Counted from the stretch's first letter, positions 34,383-47,795 are shown. The stretch is DNA of 64,000 bases from Terfezia claveryi (GCA_015179025.1 WHUX01000006.1:248001-312000); one strand, 5' to 3'. The notes: generated by a model from the letters alone, not told the origin. Numbers and translations: made by a program.

Positions 34383-37300
34383 GCACGCATTTATGAAAGT
34401 GTGGAGTTCTCGGACAGCCACCCAGTCCACGAGTGTAGCCTCGTGTTTACAGACTACAACAACAGCCGCATCATTACTTGTGGACGGAGTACGTGAAGCA
34501 CAACAGTTACAGTGGGCGTTTCTTTTTCTCCCTTCATCCTTTTTTTTATCTTTCCCATTATCTTATGTTTTAAGGTGTCTGGATCAGGCAAGGGGCATAG
34601 CATATGCGGCGGAGTTCATTGTTTTGTTTCTCTCCTTTTTGTTTATTGCTTTTTACTTCTACCTAAGTACTGATTCCGATTATGTATGGAATATTTCAGG
34701 CGCGGTAGGTAGCAATCACAATGTTATCAATGTTACCTTACTTATCGCTACCAAATCTTGTGTGTTCCTTCTCAAGAGCTTTTCATATCTTCAGTTTATG
34801 TCTCCTGATTTATAAAAATATGATTGGTTTTATATCGCGCGTACTCCACTCCGCGCGTACGTGGTACCTCTCCGAATTGCGAATTCTGATAACAAACCAC
34901 GTCTATCGCTCCCATGTGAATCATAGAACACTCCATATGCACGTTATTTTTATTTAACCCATGCATGGGGGTTCGTATACGTTTTAATATTGAACTCTGC
35001 TGCATGGGGGGGCCGAGGAGGGTACGCTAGAATTAAGCTTCTGCTTTCTTGTTTACGTTTAGGCACAGAACCCTCATGTGCAAGCAAGTGCGTACTCGTC
35101 ATGCACAGTCAAGAAAAAGAAACATCCATTACTTTTGCTCGAAAATGCGATGGGGCTTTCCCAGACTAGGACTTTCCAACCGGGAAAGGGGAGGCGAAGA
35201 ACATGGGTGAAGAGGAAGAGGGAATTGATGGTGTTTGGAGGGGAGAACCTTACATAGTCTGGCTTGCAACCTTACACACCAGTTTCGAGAGGGAGAGACT
35301 ACTTTCCGGTACGGTACGGTACTCCGATCGCGAGAAATTAGAGTGACGCAGATGCGTTGTTGCAATGGCTACCCAGATCACGGGCCGTCTCGTAGGTACG
35401 TAGTTAGATCTATCCGGGGAATCAACTGGCATTACATATAGGATCAATAATGATTAAAAGCCGAAAGATATATGGAGGACACCTTATCCAGTTATTCAGT
35501 CCTATAAGATTCTGTTTGAAACTCGTGTGCCGCTATCCATTATCATGACTTTCCGAGATCACCGAATCGACCCTCCTCGTTTCAGAAGTTTGGATAGCAA
35601 AGATCGATCGATATTGACAACTGAAGTGGCCCACTCAAGTCTCACTGTGTGAGAAGTTGGATCGATATCAGGAGCCCCCATTGGACCAGCCCATTATCGA
35701 TAAGGAATTTGCCTCCTCCGTTAACCAGGCAGCACCTCTAGGTATACCTATTTATAAAATAAAAAGAAAAGTTTGGTCTGACTAAAGAAAATTGAGAGCC
35801 AATCAAATAAATCGAATCACCTCCCCGGCGGCGGGAGACCCGTGCTCCTTCTGGATATCGGCTTGAGCATATCGTCAAAAAGTACTTCCTCCAACCACAG
35901 GCAGGTTCCCAAGCCTACATAGGTACATCGGGCTGGCCACGCACCGACGAGCAGCGTAACGTAACGATGCTCCACTGCAGCCACGTCTGTGCACTGCAGT
36001 AACGAGGGCTTTTTGGGTACTCTACATAAGCTCGCGATCAGGTATCAGCTATCGTATGATGACTAGTCCCTGGACTTGATATTGCGCTGCTTTATTCTCA
36101 CTGATTGTTTTTCCAACCCAACATCAAGGGTGATGCTTGCCATCAATTCCAACAGATTCCTTTACAGTTACCAGTAATTATAAGCTTGAACTTGTCAGCC
36201 GCACAATAACCATGTCGATACAATAACCTGGAACCATATCACCCAAGGCCAATTTCAAGTCATCCCATGTTCATGTTCTGGGCAACTAGCTGCTTTTAGA
36301 GAGCATCTTGAAAGTTGAGGCTCGAAATTCGAATCAAAACCTCAAATGGCGGTTGGCAGAGGGCAGGGGAGGGGTTCCCAACCAGCGAATTGGAAAACGT
36401 CAGACGCTAGCGCGTTATGGTGCATTGCGTATGTTGTTATCAATACAATTAAAGGAAGGGCAACAAGATATTGGGCTCAAGATACTGGAAGAAATAAGTA
36501 CAACTTAGATCTAACGTTCTTTAAGAGGGGCTTGTGCTGCCAAATTAGATCTAGGTAATGATCAATGAGTACTCTCTCTGTTAGGGCCTGGGTATATAAA
36601 TTTGATTCGAATTCCCTATCCCTATAATCAGCGAACACTGCGACGCTGGGCCATCATTAGATTGAGCTGCCTCTATCGAATCATGCGAAAATAAGTCTGG
36701 AAGGAGTCGGTTGCTTGCAGGACCACTAATTGAGTTTAACCCAGGCGATTCAGACACAAAGCCGCGGAACTTTCACCAAAAGGCACTGACGTCAAGGGTC
36801 CGTGTCCCCGACACCGCAAAATACACCCACCATCCCTGTGAACTCGACCATTTTGCCTTTTGTACTCCCAGCCGTGAGTATGGTGTGGAAGGTTGATGGT
36901 TAGCAGCATCTTCCGTTTCCCGAGAGAGCGAATAGAATATCAGGAAAGAACTTCGAAGTCTTTTCGTTATAAGCCTGTAGCCTACCTATTCTTCTGGGCC
37001 CCGACGTGGCCTGGATTGGGTAAAGTGTCGGTTGCGCCGGGATGAAGGACAGGGGAGGGGAGAATGAAATAATATGTAGGAGAGGAGAAGGAGAGAGGGA
37101 GAGGAAACTGTCAGGTTGTAACAGCGGCGAGATATTGGGTGCTGTGTGTGGAGCCGCCAATAATCGGCTGGCACAGCTGCAACACTAACAAATTGAAGCC
37201 GACAGGGCCAGGGCCAGCTTCATCCCCGTACCCGTTTTTTTCGGAGTGCTTGTCGTCATCGTCCGGCCCTGCGTATTTCCGCCTGTGTATCGTGTGCTTT

Positions 37301-38816
37301 GTGTGTATCAGGCACTCACCGTGATCTCGCCCTGGAGAAAGAGAGTCTACTGGTGTTCAATGCTTCGGCTCCTCTTGATATAGCTTATACATAGTAAGCT
37401 AGCAAAGGAGCAGCACAGAACCGTCCCGCCTGGACGAAGTAGTCCTTCCTCAAAGACGCCCCCGTGAGCAGTGCTGGGCTACACACAGTGCAGTCGGCTG
37501 CAATTGGGAACAAGACAGCCCAGCGCCGAGCTGCGACTGCATGGGAAGTTTTGCGGAGAAAAGATCTGGACGAACGAAAGTACGGCCCGGGTGTCAGTTG
37601 TCACTACGCCGCTACGTCACCTTTTTCTGCCCTCCCACCTGCACTGCAACTGCTTTTCTCCTCCACAACGAACTACCCCCGCTGACCCAACCCCCTATTT
37701 CACGCTGCCCAGTACCAGCGTTACATACCTACTACGCTGCGTCAATCCTCTCGCAAGCATTACCTATTCCCCCAACGAATACACGAGGCGAGCTGGACGC
37801 TCTGTGGGGTACATAATTTTCTGATCTAATCACGCACTCCACAACCCTCGATAAGTGTCCTTTTTTCTTGCTCCAAAAGGTAGGCTCGTTTTTCATTACC
37901 ATGAGCAAATGCTTGAGGAGAGGTACGTGAGTACCTGACCTGAGCCCCGTTGGATGAGCACTCTCCCTTGGAAGAAAACTCGAGGGGAAATGGCCCTCGT
38001 GATTATTTTTCTCCGATAGAAGACGTGCTGATCTTCTCAGATTTGAGTACAGAAAAAGAGAGTCAAGGGTCTCCTTTGGTAATTCGCCTGCTGTCAGCCT
38101 GTGCATTATTCTTTCCTGCTGCCTGATTCCGCTCCCCACCCCCCCTCGTGTGTCCCCCTCGCCACCGGTAGATCGAAGCTTTGTCTGATCGCAAAGATAC
38201 CCCTTCTCTAATTCAGAGTGTCTAGCAAATGGGTGTGTGGAAACCAATTGCTAATCAAGATTTGGCAAGAAAAAGGTGCTACGAGCGCAGCCATACTACC
38301 TTCGCAGTCTGCTTTGCCTCCCTCTACTATCACCAGAAGTCCATCGATAACGGAGCTGGGTACCAGATAAAAGACTTTGGCCTCTGTCAGTCTCGGGCAT
38401 CAATTCAAATTAAGATCGTGCCGGCAGAGCATACACGCCAGGCCAGGTGGAGAGGGTTTAAGATTGTTGAGCGTCGGATCGGTTTAAAGTTGGATTTGCC
38501 TTTAGCCACCGGCCACCGCGCCATATTATTATATCTCTGACGGCAGTCGCTTCTGACCCAGCACGACATCATCGAGCATTTCCACCCAATTTCACACTCC
38601 AACACACACAACCCCACAACGTATCCACCCTACCTGCTTATCCCTTACTAACAAGAACGTCAAATTCCGTCACCCAAGCATCTTCATCCATCGCCTGTGA
38701 CTAGCTGAACCTAACCTTCTATCGTCATCATCATCATCATCATTAGACTATAGTACCTTATTCTTGGTCCTCCTGCCTTCTATTTCTGCCTGGGCCATCA
38801 TCATATCAAGACAACT
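34383..38816. other. 4.4-kb spacer upstream of ATF1
   Basis: No supported gene. T-rich sequence to about 34750 is probably the 3' UTR of the dysferlin-domain gene. Pyrimidine-rich sequence and a TCATCA microsatellite (38726-38745) lie in the ATF1 leader. A perfect CRE palindrome lies at 36787-36794. Short GTACG repeats occur at 35308-35324. Confidence 0.45.
36787..36794. promoter_or_regulatory. perfect CRE/ATF palindrome TGACGTCA
   Basis: An 8-bp perfect CRE, about 2.0 kb upstream of the ATF1 start codon and the only perfect copy I noticed in the window. Atf1-type bZIP factors bind this sequence. Autoregulation is inference, and one 8-mer in 64 kb can also be chance. Confidence 0.35.
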
Positions 38817-40810
38817 ATGTCAGCGGCGGTAGCTAGACAGCAGCAACAGTCGGGCCATGGTGCAAATTCGAATACAGGTCCAAGGATGGGAACAAATTCG
38901 CCAGTGGAAAAGAGGGTGGCTGTCAAGGCAGAAGGTATGCTCGCGATAATATTCCCCCCTGTTCTCTTTATACCTACTGTTCGCGCAACCTCATGTTGTC
39001 GTGTTTGATAATGTCACCTCCACCATCATCTTCCATCATAAAATGAGTGATCAACATCTTACCGGAGACTCCGCTAATTATTGCATGACATCCGGCTCAC
39101 AGCCATTAACTTAGACAAGTCCACTCGATCACCGACACAAACTACCAACAACAGAGACTCTAGAATAGTATCACCAAAATCTTCACACCGACGTAATGCC
39201 TCAGGAACCTCACATCCTTCTTCAATTATCGCTGTTGACCAACCACCAGATACAGCAGGAACTACGGAAGACCGATTGGGTTCTACTACTGAAGGCCGCC
39301 CGTCCAACGTCAACCATGTTGCACCTCCCTTACTCCCTCCACCGCCACCTGCGGATATTATTGAGAAACCTGGAGACGACTACTTCAACTTCCAGAAGAA
39401 CAGGCTCGACCAAGAACCCAATCCATTTGAGCAATCATTCTCAGTGGGAAATGGAGACAGCACACCGAAGGCGATTTTACCACCTGCTTCCGCCATAACG
39501 TCACCCGCACCATTGATCGGCGGCCCAAACACCTACAATTTTATGAGCTCCCTGCGGTCAGGGCCCTTGTCTCCCGCTATGCTTCAAGGCCCAATTTCAA
39601 ACGGCCCGCTAGGGTTCGATACCCACCTCCGCACAGGATTGACGCCCAACGAATCAGGTATTCGCAGTGGATTGACGCCTGGTGGATCTGGGTCTATGTT
39701 TTCCGTCCCTAGCCCCTCAGCCAGCAGCCTTTTTCAACTCGGGAGCTCAACCCCTAGTACCATGGAGTTCCAAAGGACTGCCTTATCGGCAGCATCAGCC
39801 TTGAGGAAACAGCCTACTCTTACTTCCATACCTCCTCCGTTGAACAAACCTGAATTTTCAGTGACGGCACCCGATGCTCGTGACCACAATCCCCCAACCG
39901 CAAAACCGAGACAACTCTCCAATGCCTATGACGCAGATCCTGCCCATAATGCGGCAAATGGCCTTTACATGCTTGCTCAGGCACATCAACAAAATGACCA
40001 ATACTCGAACTCTACTGTTCCTGCTCCTGCTAACACGGGTATGCTTTCTGGTCAGCCTAATTTGGGCTCGACACAGGATACTACTTCGCCAAGTTCTAAG
40101 AAAAGGGCTCTGGTTACAAATACATCAATGGTACGTGTCACAGGAGCTGCTACTATCACTGGAAACACTAGAGGTGTCAGTGAAATGAGTGAGGACATGG
40201 CTAGTGATTCAGATGAAAGTGATGATGACAAGCGTGGAGGTGGGGAAGCTAAAGGTGGAAAGAGGGCAGCGGGCCGAGCACGGAAAAACGACCCAAAATC
40301 CAATAAAAGAACGAAAGTTAGCCAAGGGAGTGCAAATGGGAGTGGGGATGATCAGGATAACGATAACATGATGAACGAGAATGGAAAGAAGATGACAGAT
40401 GAAGAAAAGCGGAAGAACTTCCTCGAGCGAAATCGGTTTGTTTCCTTACAAAAACCGTTCATCTATTACTTTCACTAATAGTGTTCAATAGTGTTGCCGC
40501 CCTCAAGTGCCGTCAAAGGAAAAAGCAATGGTTGCAAAATCTTCAGTCCAAAGTCGAGTATTACTCTCAAGAAAACGATGCTCTCACCACTCAAGTAGCT
40601 AGTCTTCGAGAGGAAATAGTTGCTTTGAAAACCCTCTTGCTTGCACATAAGGACTGCCCCATAGCGAGAGCCACCAATATGGGAATGGATACTATCCACT
40701 CTGCTCTTGCTTCTGGCCCAACCGAATACGCGAATCATGCTAGCTATTCCAATATGGGTGTGATAGCGCCACCGTCAGCCGTTCATGGCCATCCCAGGAG
40801 ATATTCATAG
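38817..40810 (+). CDS. ATF1: bZIP transcription factor Atf1/AtfA (stress response)
   Basis: Three exons (38817-38934, 39103-40435, 40492-40810) give 589 aa. The HRA-type block DYFNFQKNRLDQEPNPFEQSF lies near residues 131-151. Ser/Thr-Pro sites follow (PLSPAM, GLTPNES, GLTPGGSGSMFSVPSPS), typical targets of the Hog1/Sty1 MAP kinase. An acidic stretch (MSEDMASDSDESDDD) and a basic run precede the bZIP. The bZIP is rebuilt exactly by the last splice: NFLERNR|VAALKCRQRKKQWLQNL, then a leucine zipper to LLLAHKDC (about 475-540). This combination is specific to fungal Atf1/AtfA, which drives oxidative, osmotic and spore stress programmes. The intron inside the basic region is 56 nt. The long leader may carry regulatory elements. 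Confidence 0.93.
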
Positions 40811-42456
40811 TGTGCCAACTTCCTGATGAACAGAGCAGTTAACCTTCGTTGGGGAAACTGCCGTATAGAGGCATCGCGAACACTTTTTCCTACTTGGCTC
40901 TGGGTTGTCTACTTTCATTATATGGCTAACAGCTTCTTGTGCGCGGGGCGGTCATGACTTGAACGAAAGCAGCATATATAAAGAGGATTCAAAACTTTCT
41001 TCCATAATTTTGTCCATCTACGGCGTCTTGTCATTCACTTCCATCTTTCGTTTCTATTATGACTTTACGAGTTCTCTTGGTATCATTGGAAAAATCTCAT
41101 GGGTGTTGTACCTAATTTGGCGGCTTTGGATCGTGAGTGTATACAACGATTGGGGGGACCGGACGTTATACATCGAGAGGGAAATACAGGAAGGTTAGAT
41201 TCCGGCAAGGAGGTTGAAGAGCAAGGGAAGTAGGTTTTGGGACAGATGCAAAGAGCACGCGTATACATATGTCTGGCGGCCGTAGGGATGCCGCTTTGTT
41301 TCTCATTTCGATTACCTAGGAAGGGTAGCAACCTTACGGTTGGAATTCGGGGTGTTATTTTCTTTTTATCGTTGTGTAATCATTTTTCCTTGGAGGTTTA
41401 TCTGTTTGGGAGGTTATTGCTTGTTTTTTTCAATTCTTTTTGTCTCCCTACCTTTCTTGCTTGTCTTCTTGGATTGATCTTTCGTCTCCTTGCTAAATTC
41501 TATTTTGTGACTATTTTTTTTTCGGTTCTGCTCACGAATAGCAGCTGGCTGGGGAGATGGGACTTATTCCTGTTTTCGTGTTACTGCTGTCTTGTGCCTG
41601 TGAGTTGAGTTACATGTATTGTGTCGAATTGCTATAAGAATCAAACATTCTTAACCTCTTATTTGATATGATAGATTGTAGTTGTTTATGCTAGTGTTGC
41701 AATGTTTTCATTTATATATAGAATTAGCATGCGTGATGTGTATGATTGCCCTCAAAAACTAGATAACTCCAGGCTGATACCCGATACCCTTTTATTTAAG
41801 GGAAAAAAAAAAATATGAAAATCTTTTAGACAGCTTCCACTTACCCTGAAATCGCCGGCTGAAGGATAGCAAGTCTTCATATTCTCGAAGCTTGTATCTT
41901 GTTGAAATAAGTTACAAATTGATGGTAAAGTATGTGAGTCATACCCCAGTTCTACATCATATTACAACGTTGGTTTCGCTTCAAATAAATTGTTGGATGA
42001 AAAATTAGATAAGGGTTTAGTTTAGGTTAACGTGGTGCTATATCTTTTGATTCAATTCAGTTTGTTTGAGTTTTGAAATTTTTTTTTTTTTTTTTTTTTT
42101 TTTAGAAGAGGAAATATGGAAGGGAGACGCAAATTATTTGGCGCGAACTCTATACACGGTAGTAGGTAACTCCTTTCTTACAGAGATGGTAGTAAATTAA
42201 ATTTTTTTTAAAAAAAGAAAGAAAAAAAGCCCCAACAGCTATTGGAATGTACTGTAAAGCGTGAATGGAACCTTTCAAACTCCTGTAGTGATGGTAGAAA
42301 GGTGACGAAGTAGGGAATGGTAAAAGCAACATCGCTCTGTAACTATAAGCTAGTGGCTAGATTAGGGAATAAGCTATAAGCTAGGGACTTGGCACGAGAT
42401 AGATAAATCGGTGGGATAATAAGCTAGGAGAGGAATAATTATCTTCATAATCTTCA

Positions 42457-42671
42457 TGAGAGAGCGCTGAGACGAAAGGAAGGGTATTATGGATATTTAC
42501 AGTAATATGAACCCCAGCTGCAGTTTGTTGTGAAAGTTCATTAGCTGTAGGGTTGAGCAGTTAATCGTTGATTTGATCCCTGTGTGCGGTTTGGGGGGAA
42601 GTGTGAGCGTACCGGTGTCTAGGCAAACCTAGCACCCAGTGATCACGTTTTGTCCTAGCGGTTACACTCTC
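42457..42671 (+). repeat. dispersed repeat, copy B
   Basis: About 215 nt, same orientation as 4340-4571. It lacks the B-box-like leader of copy A and has lost about 15 nt in the middle (region gtgtgagcgtaccggtgt). Both copies stop being similar at gttacactct, which suggests a real 3' boundary. The two flanks are unrelated. Confidence 0.75.
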
Positions 42672-42929
42672 CAACAGTACAAGTGGTTTCCACTGCATTA
42701 ACCACAGGTGGTCACCCTTCATGCAAATGGGGTTGAGATCGTTCCAGGAAGGTTGCCATTGGAATTAATCTAGCCCCTATCTAACTAATGGGCTAGTGCA
42801 ACCGGAATACCACGTGGTAACCGGTCTCGATGTGACCAGAGCAATGGCTGAATCTATGTGATGTAGCCATTGGTTGAATGACCCCGCGTGTGCAGATATA
42901 GGCTGATATAGGGCGTGGCGGTTCTAGTC

Positions 42930-43480
42930 TGCCATACCTTGGGCGGCTCTCCTGGCATCTTTAGACCACCTCCGAAGAGTGGTAGTTTCTTGGTGAGAGG
43001 CTATCTGTCCCTAGGGCTATCACGAGCACTGCTCTGGCATCAGCTCTCTCGTTCCTGGAGTGCCTCTGATCCATGCAATGAGTGGTGCCCCTGGTCCGTT
43101 CTTACTGCAAGCAGCTGATAGCTGTTTGACGGGCGGCCATCGAGTCTGTCAATAGAACTAGCATCGGAGATATCTGTGCTTGCAAGCTATTGAGTAGGAC
43201 CATCTGCTCCCCGTCGGAGAACATAGCTTTCAAGTCTATGTAAGGGCCTGTTTCCAGGCCAGCGGCCACACGTCCGTGGAGGCTCCTCTCTATCCGGCAT
43301 CGAGGAGCCCGGCGATCCTGATTGCCCAGTATGCCTTGTGGTTGGATCGTCATCTTCAGGGACGAATAAGACCAAGTCTTGTAGTAGGGCCTGCCGTAGG
43401 GTCCTTTCGGCTGCCATAAGAGATCGGCAGCGGGTTAGGCGGAGTTGGGAACCATATTTTAGTTGCATAAGCGTGGTAAA
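42930..43480 (-). mobile_element. decayed non-LTR retrotransposon fragment (RNase H-like)
   Basis: Minus-strand frame 43353-43102 reads GRVAAGLETGPYIDLKAMFS, then LNSLQAQISPMLVLLTDSMA ARQTAI. In fungal Tad-like LINEs the RNase H domain has a VGAG-type start, a metal-binding Glu in VFQAEL and the motif LTDS-x-AA. The first and last are visible here; the Glu is lost. Just downstream another frame gives PLIAWIRGTPGTREL, like the W-x-PGH-x-G-x-x-GNE motif. Frames are broken by stops. No reverse transcriptase part remains before the helicase gene. The assignment is by eye only. Confidence 0.4.
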
Positions 43481-44261
43481 TACCACATGGTAAGGATGTA
43501 TTATAGTTTCTCTGCTGCATATTTTGCTCAGTCTGGTTTATTTTGCTCACTCAAATACATAATTCAGCTGTAATTGCATGGTGATCTTAAATCTCAATGC
43601 AACATATTTGTAAGATAGCCAGCCAGAACATCAATAGCTTTTTCTTATTGTCTCCAAAATAGATACAACTTGGCCGGATAAACAGTAATAGTGGTAGACA
43701 CCATATCATGCAGCCATTACCCTGAATTGCCCAAAACAAGAAGGGTGGAATCCCACCGCCCGGGGTATCTTTTTATAGGGATCAAGATCATTCGGAACTG
43801 ATTCCAAGAGTGTAGAAAGGTATTGATATGGATTTTCATTATGTAGGGGCGCTTATGGTATACTGCTGTAAATGTAAAGCATAAGTGAGAAAAATAAGAA
43901 AAATTGTTGCCCACACCGAAAGAGATCATTCAAATACAGCAGCAACGCCGTCATACAAAACCCGTATTAACAAAACGGCTGGAGAAATTAGGGGAGATGA
44001 AACAAAAGAAAGTTGGCCATGTAATAAAACCGAAGTCCCTCAATAGGAGTGGAAAAAGCGGGAAAAATGAAAAGGAACTCAGGTCTAGCTAGTTAACAGC
44101 CACAATTTCTGACCCAGAAGGTAAGATAAAAAGAAATGGGAAATGTGGTACCCGTACATTGAGAAAAAGAACAGATTTTTAGATTTGTTCAATCATTCCT
44201 GCTATTTTCTGATATTTTTCTTTTTTTTTTTCCCCTGTCATTTAATAGCATGTATTATACC

Positions 44262-47200
44262 TTAAACTGGGCTAATCAAATCAAGGTCGACGCCCCTCAA
44301 TGCCTCCTCTGCAGTAATTCCGGCAGTCCACATCGGATCATCCTCATCAAATCCCCCAGATAGAGGTTTCGGTGTGTATCCATCACATCCCGCCAGCTTA
44401 TCCTTATGCAAAAGGCTCTGTTCCAGTCTGCTAAGATACTGCGGCATATCTTGTTCCTCCTGCGAAGGTTTCCATAGGTTGACGTTCTCCCCACCAAGAC
44501 TAGTGGGATTGGATAGCGGATAAGATCCCCCGCTCCAAGCGGTAGGGGCGTTGCTTGAGCTGGCCACACTGACACTAGGTGAGGCAGCGGTGGTTGATCC
44601 ATTAGAGGTACAACCAGAAGGTATCTCTGGCTCTTGCGGATCCTTCTCGATGGCGCCATTTCTCCAACAAAAGCTCATAAATGCTAACCAGTATGGGTCC
44701 TTCTGTAATATCCAGGGGTTACCAATAACTACCAAGCCTTGTTTTGCCCTTGTCATTGCCACGTTGAATTTCTTGCTCTCGAAGATAATGCCCAGCCCTT
44801 TCTTTAGGTCCCCTTCCAGGAACCGTTCTCGGCTGCGTGTGGTACATATAATGACGAACTTGTGTTCAGACCCTTGATAGGCTTCAATAGGCCCAACGTT
44901 GACACTTCTTAATTTGTAACCTGGAGTACGAAGGTTGTTTCGGATTCGGCGGACTTGTTCCCTAAAGGGTGACATTATTGCAATTTCATGTGGTTGCAGC
45001 AATCCACTAGTAACAAGGCTTTGTGCTGTTCTACATGCCATGTGCATTTCTCGAAGGTTGTAGAATGAGGCGCCATCCTCTTGAGCCTCATCTGGGCCAC
45101 CATTGGTTTTAAATAATACAGGCCATTTCCGTCCTCTCCATCCAGTCCAGCTTGCAGTGCCGCTGATATCTGTAGCCTCTGGTACCAAAGTGTCATGATA
45201 AAACAGTGCACTTGGCACTGATAAAATTGCAGGGTGCGATCTATAATTTCGAATGAGATTGGTAAACGGCGGTCGAATATATGGCTAAGTGGTCAGTTAG
45301 TACATAACCTGGTATCCGTTAATTCGAATTGTAGATATAACACACCAATAATGTTGCGCTAGTCTTTGTAACCCACTCTGGGGCATTACCACCTCCTAGT
45401 TTCGCAATTCCTTGCCGGGACAATGGATGTTCAGAATATAATGGCCTTGAAAAAAGTCTCTCGAGTAAACTAGTTTCCAAAGGAGCTAGTCTACTAGCAG
45501 TTCTAGGGCCGAGCTGCTTTTGATCACCCGCCATGACGAACATCGGCTTTTCCTGTGAGCACTCTTCAGGCGGGGCCACAACAGAGAGGGGTATCAAGAT
45601 ATCAGGCTCAGTTCCTTGTGCAGCCTCGTCTACCAAGAGAGCGGTCCTATTCAAACATTAGAAATTACCCTGGAATTCTGAAGGAATATACGCACCAATG
45701 AAGCCTAACTTCACTCTGAGTGACCGAAGAGGAAGGGGCCCATTCCCCGACATCCATACCATCAATTAGTCCTTGAAGTTCGTCTCCTTTCAGCCCAGCA
45801 GTGACAACCCTCTCCCACCTCGCCAAATCACGATTCGTGCACCGTGCCTCTACTAACATAGAGCAGTCTCCGCACGTTGTGACTATAACCCTATAGGCCA
45901 TCAATTTTCTCCAATCAGGGAGACCAAAGAAGTCATTCTGGACAGAGCAGTATGTCAGAAGCTCCATGGGTACCTCTGCAAAACTTCTTGATGAGGAGTT
46001 CATTCTGAAAAGAACTCGTGGGGCTAAATGACGAATAAGACGTTGGGCAAGTGTGTCTGCTGCTTGGTTTGAAGGTGCACATAGTATGATATGATGCTTT
46101 TGAGCAGCAGGAGCGAATATGAGTTGCAAGGCTAGAATTCGAGTTAGCTGGGAGGCGTTTGTTGAAGGCTATAACATTACCTGCTTCAACAATGGTCTTT
46201 GTCTTCCCAGTTCCGGGTGGTCCTGATATGAGGTATGGTACTGTGCCATAACTTTGTTCAAGTAAGGCATCCACGGCTTTCTAGAATCAGAATAACTCAG
46301 CAACTACATTCCTCGATAATATGTAGGAACACCAGAGGAAACACCAACCTGTTGCTCATAATTCAATTCCATATCAAACCATCTATGGTTAAACATACCC
46401 TTACTAAGGGTTGTTTGTAAGATTCCATCTGACTTTTCCGGAAAAAGCATCTTTCTTGCATAACTAGAGGTATGGGATAAACTGTGGGATAAACTGCGGG
46501 ATTCGGTAGATTTATCCATGCTCAATGGCGATTCCACCTGGGTGTCACCTCCCGTACTATCATTATTCTCAGAAGGATAGGCCAAAAGTTTACTCATATC
46601 AAGTATTGCCCGAGTATGGGTTCCCAAGAGCTTTTCTTGGACCAAGAACGAAACATTGAAGAGTCCACTGTCCAAAGTCAAATGATCAATCCCCAATATG
46701 AGAAATCCAGCTTGGCGATCAATCCCATATATGTAAGCTTCATATTGCAGACCTGAAAACATTTAACGTATAAGCTTTCATTCCCCTGTGAATCCAAGTG
46801 AGGGAAAAATAATACCTGTGAATCCAGCAGGTGGGAAATTGTTATACCCATTGGTCTTTATCTGCCTCAAGTGTACCATGTCCCCAATGGCAACCATTGG
46901 ACAATCCTCCCGTATTCCTGGCACAATCAGCTTGAAGTAATATTTTCCCAGATCGTGCGCATACAACGGTACATTATACATGTCATATTGGCGAACGTTT
47001 TCGTGCTGTGATGATAATTCCTTCAAAAGGAAGTCGGAGAAATAGCGAAGATACGTCGCTGGCGTGAGAGAATGCTCATCTCGGACACCCGAAGCGTGTA
47101 ATGGGGGATATGGTGATAGAGCACTTAAAAATGATGTTCCAGCAAACGATGCAATATATGAAGGATAATTCATGGATGGTGGAGGTGTTGCCCTAACAGG

Positions 47201-47795
47201 GATCGCAGGCATAGCATTTATGTCCTATCTCCAAGTGTTAGTGATCCTTGGCCTACAGCTATAGCTTAGAACACGTCTTTACCATATAAAACGAAGGAAC
47301 GAAAGTCGGTGCATAAACATCTGCCTGCCAGGGCTGTGGAGGTGGAGGACCATTGGAGGCCGCTCTTTGCGCCGCACCGGGTACCACCGCAGTATACGGC
47401 AACGGCATATGGGGATTTGGATACATAGGTTGCCGAGGCTGGAATGATGGTGCACCTGGATTTGGTCTCTCATCCAGAGAAAGGTACGGCTGGTGATTTC
47501 CAAACATGGCCGTTGAAGCAGGAGCAGTCAGGTTCTGTTTAGTCCCGTGACTGTTTAAACACGGTGCAGGTGCAGGGTATGAGTTTGGAAGTAACGGTCG
47601 ATAGAATGTTTGCGAAGTGGGTAGTTGCTGTGAGTTTGGGAGTGGTGAGAAAGCAGAGTGTAGTGGTGTAGAACAACTATTAGTCGACTGCGTGGTCGCG
47701 AATGAACTTGAGCCATGTACGAGCTGTGACGAGTAGAATCGCTGCTGTTGGTGTGAAGACTGGATTGGCCCTTGCGGGGAATGGCCCACCTGCAT
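44262..47795 (-). CDS. MOV10/SDE3-like superfamily 1 RNA helicase
   Basis: Exons: 47795(or 47870)-47283, 47224-46816, 46752-46349, 46280-46181, 46131-45696, 45646-45346, 45284-44262; introns 49-68 nt; 1,061 aa from ATG 47795. Order: Pro/Gln/Ser-rich N-terminus (1-170), a conserved region with YFKLIVPGIREDCPMVAIGD and FTGLQYEAYIYGIDR, then motif I GPPGTGKT (about 461-468), Ia ILCAPSNQAAD, II LLVDEAAQGTEP (627-), III GDQKQLGP, IV ISPFREQVRRIR, V VGPIEAYQGSEH and VI NVAMTRAKQGLVVIGN. Motif II is DEAA rather than DEAG. MOV10/SDE3/Hrr1 proteins unwind RNA 5'-3' and act with Argonaute in RNA silencing. Upstream reading frame to 47870 stays open after a good 3' splice site (acctgcag), so a short 5' exon without identified ATG may exist. 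Confidence 0.85.

Larger units (their letters stand above)
40811..44261. other. spacer with repeat copy B and retroelement relic
   Basis: T-rich sequence to about 41640 fits the ATF1 3' UTR and downstream DNA. Homopolymer T runs occur near 42078-42103, and A/T runs at 42195-42230. TTACCCTGAA sites lie at 41841-41850 and 43717-43726. Copy B of the dispersed repeat and the RNase H-like relic are listed separately. Sequence 43900-44260 is A-rich and lies just past the helicase stop. Confidence 0.5.
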
